From contig NZ_RAUX01000004.1 in assembly GCF_013464485.1 (NCBI RefSeq), positions 52,947 to 113,655 on the forward strand: a stretch of DNA of 60,709 nucleotides, written 5' to 3'. Each line of letters begins with the position of its first letter. Position 1 is the first letter of the stretch. Below, piece by piece: positions 28,799 to 36,106 of this stretch. Origin of the DNA: Stenotrophomonas maltophilia (GTDB lineage Bacteria > Pseudomonadota > Gammaproteobacteria > Xanthomonadales > Xanthomonadaceae). The notes beneath the pieces were generated by a model, which made no database searches, had not been told where the DNA came from, and saw only the letters and a list, made by a program, of their open reading frames with translations. The translations under genes were made by a program, and so were the position numbers.

Positions 28799-29325
28799 AC
28801 TTCCACATCCTCGCTCTCTCCACCGCTGAAATCGTCCAAACCACCTTTCCTGGTCGTGTCACCTTGACCCCCGCAGAAGTGGCCCTGGTGCTCTTCGGCA
28901 TCGGTGACAAAAGTGGCGCACAGCGCGTCAGAGAGCGTTTGGATAAAGGCAGTCTGTTGCCGGGGTTGAAGAAGAGCGGAGGGCGCTGGCTTATCCCCGT
29001 GGCTTCTCTTGTCGCGAGCCTTGAAGCCCTGGAAAAGCCGGTGCCAGCAATGATGGAAGAGAGCAGGGGCAACCAAGGGCCGGTCTACATCCCCATGCGC
29101 TCGGGGACTCATTTGAAGCAAGGACGTTCGAAGAGCCGTATTGGACACCGCCCCGGCATTCTTGCGATGCAGTCCACGGAAGCCTGGACCAGCGTTTGGA
29201 AGAAGTATGATGCGTTGGAGATGATTCGCGATCAGGCCGAACGCCGGATACTTCAAGAGGATCTTCGGAAAAACGTCCGCGCTACTTCCGGTGCTAACAA
29301 CGGAATTCAAGAAGAACGATTTTAG
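28795..29325 (+). CDS. Putative DNA-binding partner of the HEPN protein
   Basis: The 176-residue protein has VTLTPAEVALVLFGIGDKSG, then a short basic link and RVRERLDKGSLLPG ending in WLIPVASLV. This looks like the winged helix of MerR/excisionase-type proteins (helix-turn-helix, then a wing leading to a peptide-loop contact). The rest is charged and probably disordered. Coupled translation with the HEPN gene suggests regulator or antidote; which one is unknown. Confidence 0.6.
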   Translation: MNFHILALSTAEIVQTTFPGRVTLTPAEVALVLFGIGDKSGAQRVRERLDKGSLLPGLKKSGGRWLIPVASLVASLEALEKPVPAMMEESRGNQGPVYIPMRSGTHLKQGRSKSRIGHRPGILAMQSTEAWTSVWKKYDALEMIRDQAERRILQEDLRKNVRATSGANNGIQEERF

Positions 29326-29414
29326 GCGAAATTAATTTTTTCAGTCTCAGCCAGTGAGACGCCGATTCGATATGCTTCTTTCTGCCCCGATTGGCGGGCG
29401 TTGAAAGGAATGTT

Positions 29415-29783
29415 ATGAGTCTAAATGCAAATTCGCTGTTGAATCTTCATATCAACAAGGCAGTGGTAAGTGCGTTCTTTGAGAATGACTTCCAGCAGAT
29501 GATCGAAAGACTGAAATCTCAGCCGCTAGACGGTAGACGTGAGTATGATGTGATGACGCACCATCTCGGATTGTTTTTTGGCATGCACAGCGAAAGATAC
29601 AGTCTTGATGAGTTTATGGTTCACTGGGAGCAAGATGATATCTCCACCAAAGTTTGCACCGGAACGAATTTGGTCGCAGTGAGTTGCAAAGGCATCGTCT
29701 TTGATGAATTTAATTTGAGTGAAGAAGCCTTTGTTATTCTAGTTGAGTTCGAGAGGCTTCGGAAATACTTCCTCAATTCATGA
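29415..29783 (+). CDS. Hypothetical protein, 122 residues
   Basis: The ATG at 29415 has AAGGA 7 bases upstream. The product is an acidic soluble protein with no recognised family. A short GTCTC/GAGAC hairpin (about 29344-29360) lies in front, and a strong terminator follows. Confidence 0.7.
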   Translation: MSLNANSLLNLHINKAVVSAFFENDFQQMIERLKSQPLDGRREYDVMTHHLGLFFGMHSERYSLDEFMVHWEQDDISTKVCTGTNLVAVSCKGIVFDEFNLSEEAFVILVEFERLRKYFLNS

Positions 29784-29810
29784 GAGTCCTAATGAAAACC
29801 GTTCCCTAAA

Positions 29811-29833
29811 AGCCCCTTCACCGGGGCTTTTTT
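29811..29833 (+). terminator. Terminator after the 122-residue gene
   Basis: AGCCCC, loop TTCA, GGGGCT, then TTTTT. Confidence 0.85.
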
Positions 29834-29845
29834 GTTGCCCTTTCA

Positions 29846-29873
29846 TTGACAAAAGCCGGATGTGGCATAGGTT
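29846..29873 (+). promoter_or_regulatory. Promoter of the glycine-zipper protein gene
   Basis: TTGACA, 16 bases, TAGGTT. It is one of the element's 16-base-spacer promoters and starts right after the previous terminator. Confidence 0.6.
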
Positions 29874-29921
29874 TAAAGAGTGGAATATCCCACTTGTTTA
29901 ATAATTGGAGGTTGTGTGTCA

Positions 29922-30377
29922 ATGAAATCAGTCAGCGCACTATTCTTAGCCCTTGCTTTAACCGCCCCAGGCCTCTCCCAGGCTTCGGAAACCTCAGCTC
30001 GCGTCTACGGAAAGCAACAAGCGCTTTCCCAGCAGAACGTGAAGCTGGGGGAAGTGCTCTATGTTCAAGAAGTCCGTATTCAAGACCAGAGCTACCGCCT
30101 CAACACGGGCTCAGCAGTCGGAGCATCAACCGGCTACTTGCTCAGCAAAAACCGCAGTGGCACCGAAAGGACGATTGCGGGGCTGGCTGGGGGAGCTATT
30201 GGCACTGCCGTGCAGCGACAGGTGACGAAGCGTAGAGCGGTCGAAATCTACATCCGTTTGGAGGGCAAGAGCGATATCTTCTCAGTCGTTCAAGACGATG
30301 ACCAAGTGATTCGCCCTGGGGATCACGTCTTTGTCAGCGGAAGAGGTAATCAGATGCGTGTCACGCCATTGAGGTAA
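29922..30377 (+). CDS. Secreted glycine-zipper protein (SlyB-like)
   Basis: The protein has 151 residues from the ATG at 29922 (GGAGG upstream) with a signal peptide ending GLSQA/SE. The central GSAVGASTGYLL and AGLAGGAIGTAVQ are a glycine zipper as in SlyB-type envelope proteins. The C-terminal part (about 95-150) is a small beta domain. Unlike SlyB there is no lipobox cysteine, so it is periplasmic or membrane-embedded rather than lipid-anchored. Its own promoter and terminator make it a single-gene unit. Confidence 0.75.
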   Translation: MKSVSALFLALALTAPGLSQASETSARVYGKQQALSQQNVKLGEVLYVQEVRIQDQSYRLNTGSAVGASTGYLLSKNRSGTERTIAGLAGGAIGTAVQRQVTKRRAVEIYIRLEGKSDIFSVVQDDDQVIRPGDHVFVSGRGNQMRVTPLR

Positions 30378-30402
30378 TGACAAATGTGTTGCAGAAAGAA
30401 CA

Positions 30403-30428
30403 AAGCCCCCAATCGGGGGCTTTTTTAT
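30403..30428 (+). terminator. Terminator after the glycine-zipper gene
   Basis: AAGCCCCC, loop AAT, GGGGGCTT, then T run. Confidence 0.88.
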
Positions 30429-30469
30429 TGGCTGACAGTCCTTGCGCACCAATTTCTCTAAGTTGTCTC

Positions 30470-30680
30470 TGCGTTGTCTACAAGCTCTATTTTTGAACGT
30501 GTAGAAGTCGAATCCATTGCGGCACTAGGCTTTAGAAGGTTTTTCTACATGTTCTACATGTTTCCAGGTAATTGTTTTAAACGTAAAGATCAGATCATGC
30601 TTTCAAGAGTGATCACCAATCAATCAATTTTCCGTATGGATAATTCTCAAGCCATCTTATAGAAACTTGTAGAAAGCGTT
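30470..30680. other. Origin-like AT-rich region with TTCTACA/TGTAGAA repeats
   Basis: The 520 bases between 30,378 and 30,897 hold no credible gene. The heptamer occurs as GTCTACA (30475), TGTAGAA (30500-30506), TTCTACA twice in tandem (30543-30549 and 30552-30558) and TGTAGAA (30668-30674). A near copy TATAGAA lies at 30659. AT-rich stretches follow. Short repeats in both orientations just upstream of a rep gene are what iteron origins look like; origin function is inference. Confidence 0.5.
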
Positions 30681-30838
30681 GAATCCTTTGTGCCCCAATG
30701 CTTTCCGTTTCTCTATGTTGAAAAAGCAAACCCAGAGGTAACCCGGAGACAACTTAGAGAATCTTTAACTGCCACATTAAAAAACGAGAAGTACTGACCA
30801 AATCTATCAATTGGGTTTCATTTTGTTAGTTTATTGTT

Positions 30839-30866
30839 TTGACAAATATTTTATTCGTCGTAACGT
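30839..30866 (+). promoter_or_regulatory. Promoter of the RHH-rep unit
   Basis: TTGACA, 16 bases, TAACGT, followed at once by the 8-base palindrome GTAGCTAC (30865-30872). A palindrome touching the -10 box is a natural site for the RHH protein encoded just downstream. Confidence 0.6.
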
Positions 30867-30897
30867 AGCTACAAGGATTTCATAAAAAGGTATGACT

Positions 30898-31062
30898 ATG
30901 AAGAGAGAAACGGAAATGAAAAGCAAAGAGAAGGTCTTTCGATTTCGAGTGTCTGACGAAAACTTGCGTCGATTTAATCAGATGGCGGAGCAAGAAAAAG
31001 TGACGCTATCTGAGTTGACTCGGCGTTTGCTTGAAGAGCATGCCGCTCAGTTTCAGGCATAA
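30898..31062 (+). CDS. 54-residue ribbon-helix-helix protein (CopG-like position)
   Basis: The ATG at 30898 is chosen since AAGG lies 8 bases before it (30892 is too close). After a short basic lead, KVFRFRVSDENLRRFNQMA, then EQEKVTLSELTRRLLEEH, shows the beta strand followed by two helices of the Arc/CopG/MetJ RHH fold. Small RHH dimers of this size upstream of rep repress the cop-rep promoter in several plasmid families. Between it and rep lies a leftward terminator and an antisense promoter, the pMV158 layout. Confidence 0.8.
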   Translation: MKRETEMKSKEKVFRFRVSDENLRRFNQMAEQEKVTLSELTRRLLEEHAAQFQA

Positions 31063-31129
31063 AAAAACCCCTCCTGGCAGAGGGGTGTGAATAAACAACA
31101 ATTACAAAGGGTGAAAAATATGCAATTAC
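31063..31129 (-). ncRNA. Predicted antisense RNA over the rep translation start
   Basis: A minus-strand promoter, TTGACA (31158-31163), 16 bases, TATTAT (31136-31141), sits inside the 5' end of rep. Leftward from it a CCCCTC/GAGGGG stem (31067-31086) is followed by TTTTTTT, a terminator that serves no leftward gene. The transcript would be about 65 nt and fully complementary to the rep ribosome site (31107-31111) and ATG (31120). This is the geometry of countertranscript RNAs that limit plasmid copy number. Existence is predicted from sequence only. Confidence 0.6.
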
Positions 31130-32793
31130 AAGAAAATAATAGCGCGCATGCGGGATTTGTCAATGGTTCTGAGCAAATTGATATCGACTCTTTTGATTTA
31201 TCTGACGCTGAATTCAAAGAAAAATACGGAGAAAAAAATCACGGTCTAGGAGCTGGAATCATTGTTGATAAGACCAAGAAAGCGGTCACTAAAAAGAGTG
31301 GTTTAAGCGATGTTGCACTCAAAGCTAAGGGCGATGCACTTTTGGCCGAAGGTCAGGTCAAAACACTTCTTCCAAAGGCTCCGCGTCAAGGCGCCAAAGA
31401 CGATCACGTTTCAACTCAGTTCGTTGAATCCGTCATGTTCACACGCCCGGATTTGAGCGCTTATCGTCTCGATGACGAAACAATGATCCATCGCTGGACC
31501 GGAAATCACTATCAGTCCCTAAGCACCAAAGATGGGGTGAGTGAAGCGTTGGCATGGCTGCGGAAATACCGTCGAAAAGATGCAACAGAATCGAAGGCGA
31601 GTGAAGCATGGCGCTCGCTTGAAAGCACACTTCGATCAGAGCGTTCGTTCACTGACTATGCGTTCGGTAATGAAAAGGTGATTCCTTGCCTGGACGGCTA
31701 TCTGCATCTTGATAAACAGGGCGATATCTCTTTTCACAACCCTGATCGCAAATTCGGATTCCGGCACCTCATTCAAGTCCGATGCGGATTGGAAGAAGGG
31801 GGTCGGTTAGAGCCGAAGTCGCTTCGTCCTGAATCTCTGTTTGCTCAATTCCTCAATCATGCTTTCCCAGAAAAAGAAGTTCAAGCGTTCGTGCAAGAAC
31901 AGTGTGCTATGACCTTCTTGCCCATCAACTACCAAATGTCAGCATGGTGGTATGGAAAAGCAAAAACGGGGAAATCAACGCTGAAAGACCTAATGGCGCT
32001 GTTCCATCCGCGCCGAAGCGTGGTTCAAATGAAACTTAACGAGATCGATGTTCCCTTCAATACTCAAAGACTTTTAGGTGCGAGCTTGATCACGACAGAC
32101 GAAGTGAAAATGGAAGGAAAGTGGCATGAAGAGTCTTGGAAATCGATTGTTTCGCAAGCGCCAATGACTATCGCCAGAAAGCATAAAGAGTCTATCAATA
32201 ACTATGAAATTAAGGCGAAATGGATCGTCTGTTCGAACCAATCCCCCAAGATTTCTGACGATAGTGAGGGAGTGTGGCGTCGGCTGAGTATTGTCGAATT
32301 CAAGAACGTTATTGAAGGTCCGAACGTTGACGATTACCACAAAGTCATGTTTGAAAAGGAAGGTTTTGAAATCTTGCAATGGATTTTGCAAGGGGCACAA
32401 CGACTGATTCGGCGCGGCCATTTCCTTCCTGAGAATCAGTGGCCGGAAGCGTGCAGAAGAACAAAGGGCGCGGCGAGAACGGAAGCGAATACAGTGACGC
32501 ATTGGTGTGAAGAAGACGCTGTATCGACTTGCGGAACGTTTACGGATAAAGCGCAAATCTACGAGCGTTACTGGAAGTTCTGCAACGCAGTTCAAGTTGA
32601 TCCCATGGCTCCCAACATTTTTTGGCGATACGTCCGCGCTCGGTTCACTGACTACCAAGAAAAGAAACTGAAAATTAAGGATTCCAGCGGACGATACGTC
32701 CAGCCGTATGTTGCCAACATTGCTTGGTGCGGAGACGTGGACAGAGAGCTTGAAGTCTTGAATGAAAGCGTGGATATCCCCTTCGGACTGTGA
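31120..32793 (+). CDS. Replication protein with SF3 helicase domain (P4 primase/D5-like)
   Basis: The protein has 557 residues from the ATG at 31120 (AAAGGG 8 bases before). Walker A YGKAKTGKST lies near residues 278-287, the Walker B region LITTDEVK about 40 residues later, and the SF3 motif C and arginine region KWIVCSNQSPK and GVWRRLSIVEF follow. This is the helicase half of phage/plasmid primase-helicases. The first 270 residues hold no clear primase motif that I can see and may be an origin-binding or degenerate primase part. It is probably the initiator of element replication. Confidence 0.82.
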   Translation: MQLQENNSAHAGFVNGSEQIDIDSFDLSDAEFKEKYGEKNHGLGAGIIVDKTKKAVTKKSGLSDVALKAKGDALLAEGQVKTLLPKAPRQGAKDDHVSTQFVESVMFTRPDLSAYRLDDETMIHRWTGNHYQSLSTKDGVSEALAWLRKYRRKDATESKASEAWRSLESTLRSERSFTDYAFGNEKVIPCLDGYLHLDKQGDISFHNPDRKFGFRHLIQVRCGLEEGGRLEPKSLRPESLFAQFLNHAFPEKEVQAFVQEQCAMTFLPINYQMSAWWYGKAKTGKSTLKDLMALFHPRRSVVQMKLNEIDVPFNTQRLLGASLITTDEVKMEGKWHEESWKSIVSQAPMTIARKHKESINNYEIKAKWIVCSNQSPKISDDSEGVWRRLSIVEFKNVIEGPNVDDYHKVMFEKEGFEILQWILQGAQRLIRRGHFLPENQWPEACRRTKGAARTEANTVTHWCEEDAVSTCGTFTDKAQIYERYWKFCNAVQVDPMAPNIFWRYVRARFTDYQEKKLKIKDSSGRYVQPYVANIAWCGDVDRELEVLNESVDIPFGL

Positions 32794-32816
32794 GAAGTCA
32801 GCGATGAGCAGCCAAT

Positions 32817-32848
32817 AAAAAAGCCCCTCTCAACCAGGGGCTTTTTTC
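32817..32848 (+). terminator. Terminator after rep
   Basis: AAGCCCCT and AGGGGCTT stem, then TTTTT. An A run on the left lets it work in both directions. Confidence 0.85.
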
Positions 32849-32856
32849 ATGCCTGC

Positions 32857-32884
32857 TTGCCAAATCCTGTTCTTCTGTTAGTTG
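32857..32884 (+). promoter_or_regulatory. Promoter of the ardC operon
   Basis: TTGCCA, 16 bases, TAGTTG, 35 bases before the first ATG of the two-gene unit. Confidence 0.5.
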
Positions 32885-32918
32885 TTAAGCACTGTCCGCA
32901 TTTGTATTGAGGTGCTTT

Positions 32919-33179
32919 ATGTTGAACGAAAAGAACGGCGCGTTCGAAGAGCGCGCAATGACGCTGGAAGGCGCGTTGGAATCATTGGAGGTTGGAACGT
33001 CCTACATCGCAAAGATGGAGAGCGACGGGGTTCACTTCCTTAATGGCGATTTCTCGCATTTTTGGAACGAAGAGCAGATGGTTGCCGAGCTGGAAGAGCA
33101 GGAGTTCATTAAACTTTTGCTGTCTCATCTCCGAAACGGCCAGCAAATCATCCTCCTCAGAGAAGGAGACATTCGATGA
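32919..33179 (+). CDS. Small acidic protein upstream of ardC
   Basis: The protein has 86 residues from the ATG at 32919 (GAGGTG before it). It is acidic and Glu-rich with no recognised family. Its stop overlaps the ardC ATG by four bases, so it is translated in step with the antirestriction protein and may be a partner or DNA mimic; that role is inference from charge and context. Confidence 0.7.
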   Translation: MLNEKNGAFEERAMTLEGALESLEVGTSYIAKMESDGVHFLNGDFSHFWNEEQMVAELEEQEFIKLLLSHLRNGQQIILLREGDIR

Positions 33180-34162
33180 GCCAGATGACCGATCACACTG
33201 AAAGAGTCGCCCAGCTCTTCATCGAGCTGATGCAGAAAGACCTAGCGCCTTTCCAACGCCCCTGGTCGCCGGGGCAACCGCGTCACACCGCCAACCTCGC
33301 GCCCGTGAACGGGCTCTCTGGACGCAACTATCACGGCGTCAACGCGCTCTACTTGCACATGCAGCAGCTCTACCAGGCCTACGAGTCCAATGCATGGATG
33401 ACGTTCAAGCAAGCCTCTGACCTTGGAGGAAAGGTCAATAAAGGGCAGAAAGCCACCCAGGTAGAGTTTTGGGACTGGCCGGACAAGAAAGACGCCCAGG
33501 AGGGGGATGCGGAGGAGGAAGCCGTCCAGGGCCGCAAAGGCCCACGAGTGTTCTACGCGAACGTGTTCAACGCTTCTCAGATCTCCGGTCTTCCAGAGCG
33601 CTTCTATGCGCCTCCTACCGTGATGCCCGAGGAGTGGAGGCACGAAGAAGCCGAGCGCGTGCTGCGCGAATCCGGGGCCTCGATAAAGCACGATGGAGGG
33701 AACCAGGCGTTCTATCGCCCGATGACCGACTCCATCCACCTCCCTCAAATTCAGCAGTTCAAGAGCGCAGATCTCTACTACGCCACCGCGCTACACGAAT
33801 TGGGGCACTGGACCGGACACCCGTCCAGGCTCAATCGAACCTTCGGCACGTTCGGTGATGAGCGATACGCGCAAGAGGAATTGAGAGCGGAGATCTTTTC
33901 CTACATGTCCAGCCAGCGGCTTGACCTTCCGCACGAACCAGAGCGGCACGCCGGATACGTGAAGTCCTGGATCAAAGTGGTTCAAGACGACCCGCGAGCC
34001 ATCTTTAAAGCCTGTGCGGATGCGGAGCGCATCTGCAAATTCTTGGGCGTTGAGCAAGCCTTAGCAAAACGGGAAGCGTTCCAGGTTGAGGAAAAGAGCA
34101 ACGTGATTGAGTTCCCTGCGCCGAAAGCGGTGAAGCGGAAGAGTAGGGGGATGGCGATGTAG
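33176..34162 (+). CDS. ardC: ArdC-like antirestriction protein (ssDNA-binding + zincin)
   Basis: The 328-residue protein has an N-terminal ArdC-type ssDNA-binding domain (residues about 8-130, with ELMQKDLAPFQRPW, NGLSGRNYHGVNALYL and KGQKATQVEFW). A zincin-like metallopeptidase domain follows with HELGHWTGH at 207-215. ArdC proteins protect incoming conjugative DNA from host restriction. The local base use is GC-richer than in flanking genes, suggesting separate acquisition. The stop codon lies within a perfect 14-base inverted repeat. Confidence 0.9.
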   Translation: MSQMTDHTERVAQLFIELMQKDLAPFQRPWSPGQPRHTANLAPVNGLSGRNYHGVNALYLHMQQLYQAYESNAWMTFKQASDLGGKVNKGQKATQVEFWDWPDKKDAQEGDAEEEAVQGRKGPRVFYANVFNASQISGLPERFYAPPTVMPEEWRHEEAERVLRESGASIKHDGGNQAFYRPMTDSIHLPQIQQFKSADLYYATALHELGHWTGHPSRLNRTFGTFGDERYAQEELRAEIFSYMSSQRLDLPHEPERHAGYVKSWIKVVQDDPRAIFKACADAERICKFLGVEQALAKREAFQVEEKSNVIEFPAPKAVKRKSRGMAM

Positions 34163-34197
34163 TTGAACAGAGACAGAGTTGCTTGTCTCTGTTCAAC
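34162..34197. terminator. Perfect inverted repeat between convergent genes
   Basis: Fourteen bases, GTTGAACAGAGACA, are exactly inverted at 34184-34197 with an 8-base loop. The repeat begins in the ardC stop codon and ends 8 bases from the stop of the opposing gene. No T run follows on either strand, so it is an atypical bidirectional terminator or a protein site. Confidence 0.6.
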
Positions 34198-34204
34198 CCT
34201 CTAC

Positions 34205-35065
34205 CTATTGAGACTTCAAGCCCAGCTGGAAGGCCTTGTGCTCCAACTCTTTGGCAGACTTCGCAGTGTTGACCGCGATATCCATGTCAAATCCAGCGCC
34301 GGACGGTGCGGCGGGCCCGAACCCCAGCGCGCTGGACTGCTTCTGAGCAGCATCGCGACGCTGCGCCGAAGCCAAGCTTGCTTCCAACTGTTTGGCATTC
34401 TTCGCTATGAATGCGCCCATTGCCCACGCGCAACGTTCTTGCGTCGTCATTCTTGAAAAGCCGGTGTTCACTGTCGCAGCGTATTGAGCAATGAGCGGTG
34501 CCGAAGATTTTTGAAGCTCGCTCTGCGATATCGATGCAGTCAGCTGTCTCTGATACGCGCGAATCAGCTTTTTCTGTGCTTCATCAACGTGCCCGCCTTG
34601 GCTATCCCTTAGCAGCTTTTCTTGTTGTTGAGTGGAACGTGCTGCCACGCCTTGCGCGTTCCTCTTCAAGCCCTCCAATCGCGCCATGTGTGCGGAGAAC
34701 TCAGGAAGCGCTTCGAGATCATCCTCCTGGCCAAAAACGTAGACGCTAACCATGGCGACTGCCCCAGCCGGAGCCCCGCAAAGAACGTCGTCCGGACTAG
34801 CCGTGTAGACAGGAGTGCTGCCTATCGTTGTCTGTTTTGAAAGAAGCAGGGCGTAGTTTGCCGGAAGGGACTTCAATCCGTTTCGTTCTGCGTAATGATG
34901 AACCTGATTGCTGATATCGCTATCGGCCTTCATCATCGTCGTCCAGAACATCAACGCTGGCAGACGGACTGGGGCAGGTTGTGCAGTGGCATGAGTCGCT
35001 GCGGTGGTCAAGACGCACGTCAGAATCGACGCATGAATGGCGGCTCGGCTGATTTTTAGGCTCAC
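34205..35065 (-). CDS. Secreted hypothetical protein
   Basis: The protein has 286 residues from the GTG at 35065 (GGA 7 bases before), which opens a signal peptide ending THATA/QP. The body has two cysteines (VLCGAPAG and ERCAWAM) and long polar helices (about 120-260). The family is not recognised. The frame upstream of the GTG is open, but the signal peptide argues for this start. It is periplasmic if the prediction holds. Confidence 0.65.
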   Translation of the reverse strand: MSLKISRAAIHASILTCVLTTAATHATAQPAPVRLPALMFWTTMMKADSDISNQVHHYAERNGLKSLPANYALLLSKQTTIGSTPVYTASPDDVLCGAPAGAVAMVSVYVFGQEDDLEALPEFSAHMARLEGLKRNAQGVAARSTQQQEKLLRDSQGGHVDEAQKKLIRAYQRQLTASISQSELQKSSAPLIAQYAATVNTGFSRMTTQERCAWAMGAFIAKNAKQLEASLASAQRRDAAQKQSSALGFGPAAPSGAGFDMDIAVNTAKSAKELEHKAFQLGLKSQ

Positions 35066-35158
35066 GCTAGTTCCATAGCAGTAATAGGCCGGTTGTCGGC
35101 CATCCTGGTTGAATGGTAGCACGCCCCTAAATGGGAGTTGGCCTGCGTTATCGTCCCG

Positions 35159-35180
35159 AAAAAGTTTAATGAGCGCCTGG
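35159..35180 (+). repeat. AAGTTTAATAAGC-type box
   Basis: AAAGTTTAATGAGCGCCTGG, one of eight copies in the element, directly upstream of the promoter at 35182. Confidence 0.75.
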
Positions 35181-35181
35181 G

Positions 35182-35209
35182 TTGCGCGATTGCACTTCCG
35201 ATCTATATT
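35182..35209 (+). promoter_or_regulatory. Promoter of the 157-residue gene
   Basis: TTGCGC, 16 bases ending TCCGATC, then TATATT. The TCCGATC before the -10 is shared with the promoters at 47922 and 59325. Confidence 0.6.
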
Positions 35210-35242
35210 TAGAGTTCAACCTTTAAATATACGGAGGCATTT

Positions 35243-35716
35243 ATGAGTAGTGCGACTACCCCAAAAGAACATCGAAAGACCGCTCCACCCCTGTTGGACA
35301 AATCCCGAATCTCGGAATTCAAAACGAAATCCGCTGCGATCAGAGCCTGGGACTTGATAGAGAAAGAGGACCGTCTGCCATCCATTCGTGCAGCCGTGTT
35401 GTTCGAAGCAAGACAAAAGCCCGACACCTACCTTGATGACCGCCCTAAGGGCGAGATCAACGAGGTAGGTGTCTGGATTCCAGACCCGGCAGAAATGAGT
35501 GAAGAAGAACGACTGTCGCTGACCGCTCCAACGGTCGATACACCACAGGCCTACTTCTATTCTTGTCTTTCTATCCATCACTGCGCACTGCGCTACCAAA
35601 GCTCAGTCATTGATGTGCGAGCGATTCAGCTCATTGCCTCACTGTTGAACGTTTCGTTGGAGCAAAGCGCTTCGCGAGTTCATCAAGAGATTTCCAAGCT
35701 CACCCGCGTTCTTTAA
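35243..35716 (+). CDS. Hypothetical protein, 157 residues
   Basis: The ATG has GGAGG 7 bases before it. The first codons form the palindrome GTAGTGCGACTAC found at other genes of the element, so translation or transcription of this gene is probably controlled by the same protein. The product is soluble with a helical C-terminal part (residues 115-155). No family is recognised. Confidence 0.7.
   Translation: MSSATTPKEHRKTAPPLLDKSRISEFKTKSAAIRAWDLIEKEDRLPSIRAAVLFEARQKPDTYLDDRPKGEINEVGVWIPDPAEMSEEERLSLTAPTVDTPQAYFYSCLSIHHCALRYQSSVIDVRAIQLIASLLNVSLEQSASRVHQEISKLTRVL
35244..35262. promoter_or_regulatory. Operator-like palindrome at the start codon
   Basis: TGAGTAGTGCGACTACCCC, a member of the TGGGTAGTNNGNCTACCCA family. 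Here the motif begins inside the ATG. Confidence 0.6.
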
Positions 35717-35740
35717 AGCGGAATAATTTCACACTTTTAC

Positions 35741-35779
35741 AGAAAGACGGGTTGACGCCCGTCCTTTCTGTTTTAAGTT
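35741..35779 (+). terminator. Terminator overlapping the next promoter
   Basis: AGAAAGACGGG pairs with CCCGTCCTTTCT around a loop that contains TTGACG (35752-35757). The T tract TTTTAAGTT contains TAAGTT (35774-35779), exactly 16 bases after TTGACG. Stem and T run end the upstream message, while the same bases form the promoter of the gene at 35838. Confidence 0.6.
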
Positions 35780-35837
35780 CAAAGAAGGAAGCTAGTTTTC
35801 CGCTTCCTTCCTCCATTACACAAACAAGGAGTCACTC

Positions 35838-36080
35838 ATGTTCAGTTTAATTCGCGCAGCCGCGTGCTGTGCCACTCTTCTCTTCGTTCTCTATCATCCC
35901 AAGCTCGCGTTCAAAGATCGAGCCTTCCAGGCACTCGACACGATAGCGATCAGCATCGCTGAGATCACTGGTCAACAAGTCAGGTCGCCAACTTCCTACA
36001 AAAGAGTCACGGCTGCTGCCGATGCGGGCGAGGACTTCTACGAAGCCATGATTTCGGGCAGAGCTTACGAGAATCAATAA
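35838..36080 (+). CDS. Small membrane-associated protein
   Basis: The 80-residue protein has one hydrophobic N-terminal stretch (residues 4-20, with two adjacent cysteines) that could be a signal anchor. A hydrophilic helical remainder follows. AAGGAG precedes the ATG. No family is recognised. Confidence 0.65.
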   Translation: MFSLIRAAACCATLLFVLYHPKLAFKDRAFQALDTIAISIAEITGQQVRSPTSYKRVTAAADAGEDFYEAMISGRAYENQ

Positions 36081-36103
36081 AAAAGGGGCCGAAGCCCCCT
36101 CTC
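36078..36103 (-). terminator. Terminator of the lipoprotein gene
   Basis: Leftward GGGGGCTTCGGCCCC stem with a TTCG loop followed by TTTTTT. Confidence 0.85.
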
Positions 36104-36106
36104 GCG

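Noticed and set aside
30474-30662. Possible 62-codon gene in the origin-like region
   Set aside because: No ribosome site, and it coincides with the TTCTACA/TGTAGAA repeats and AT-rich DNA; a chance frame.
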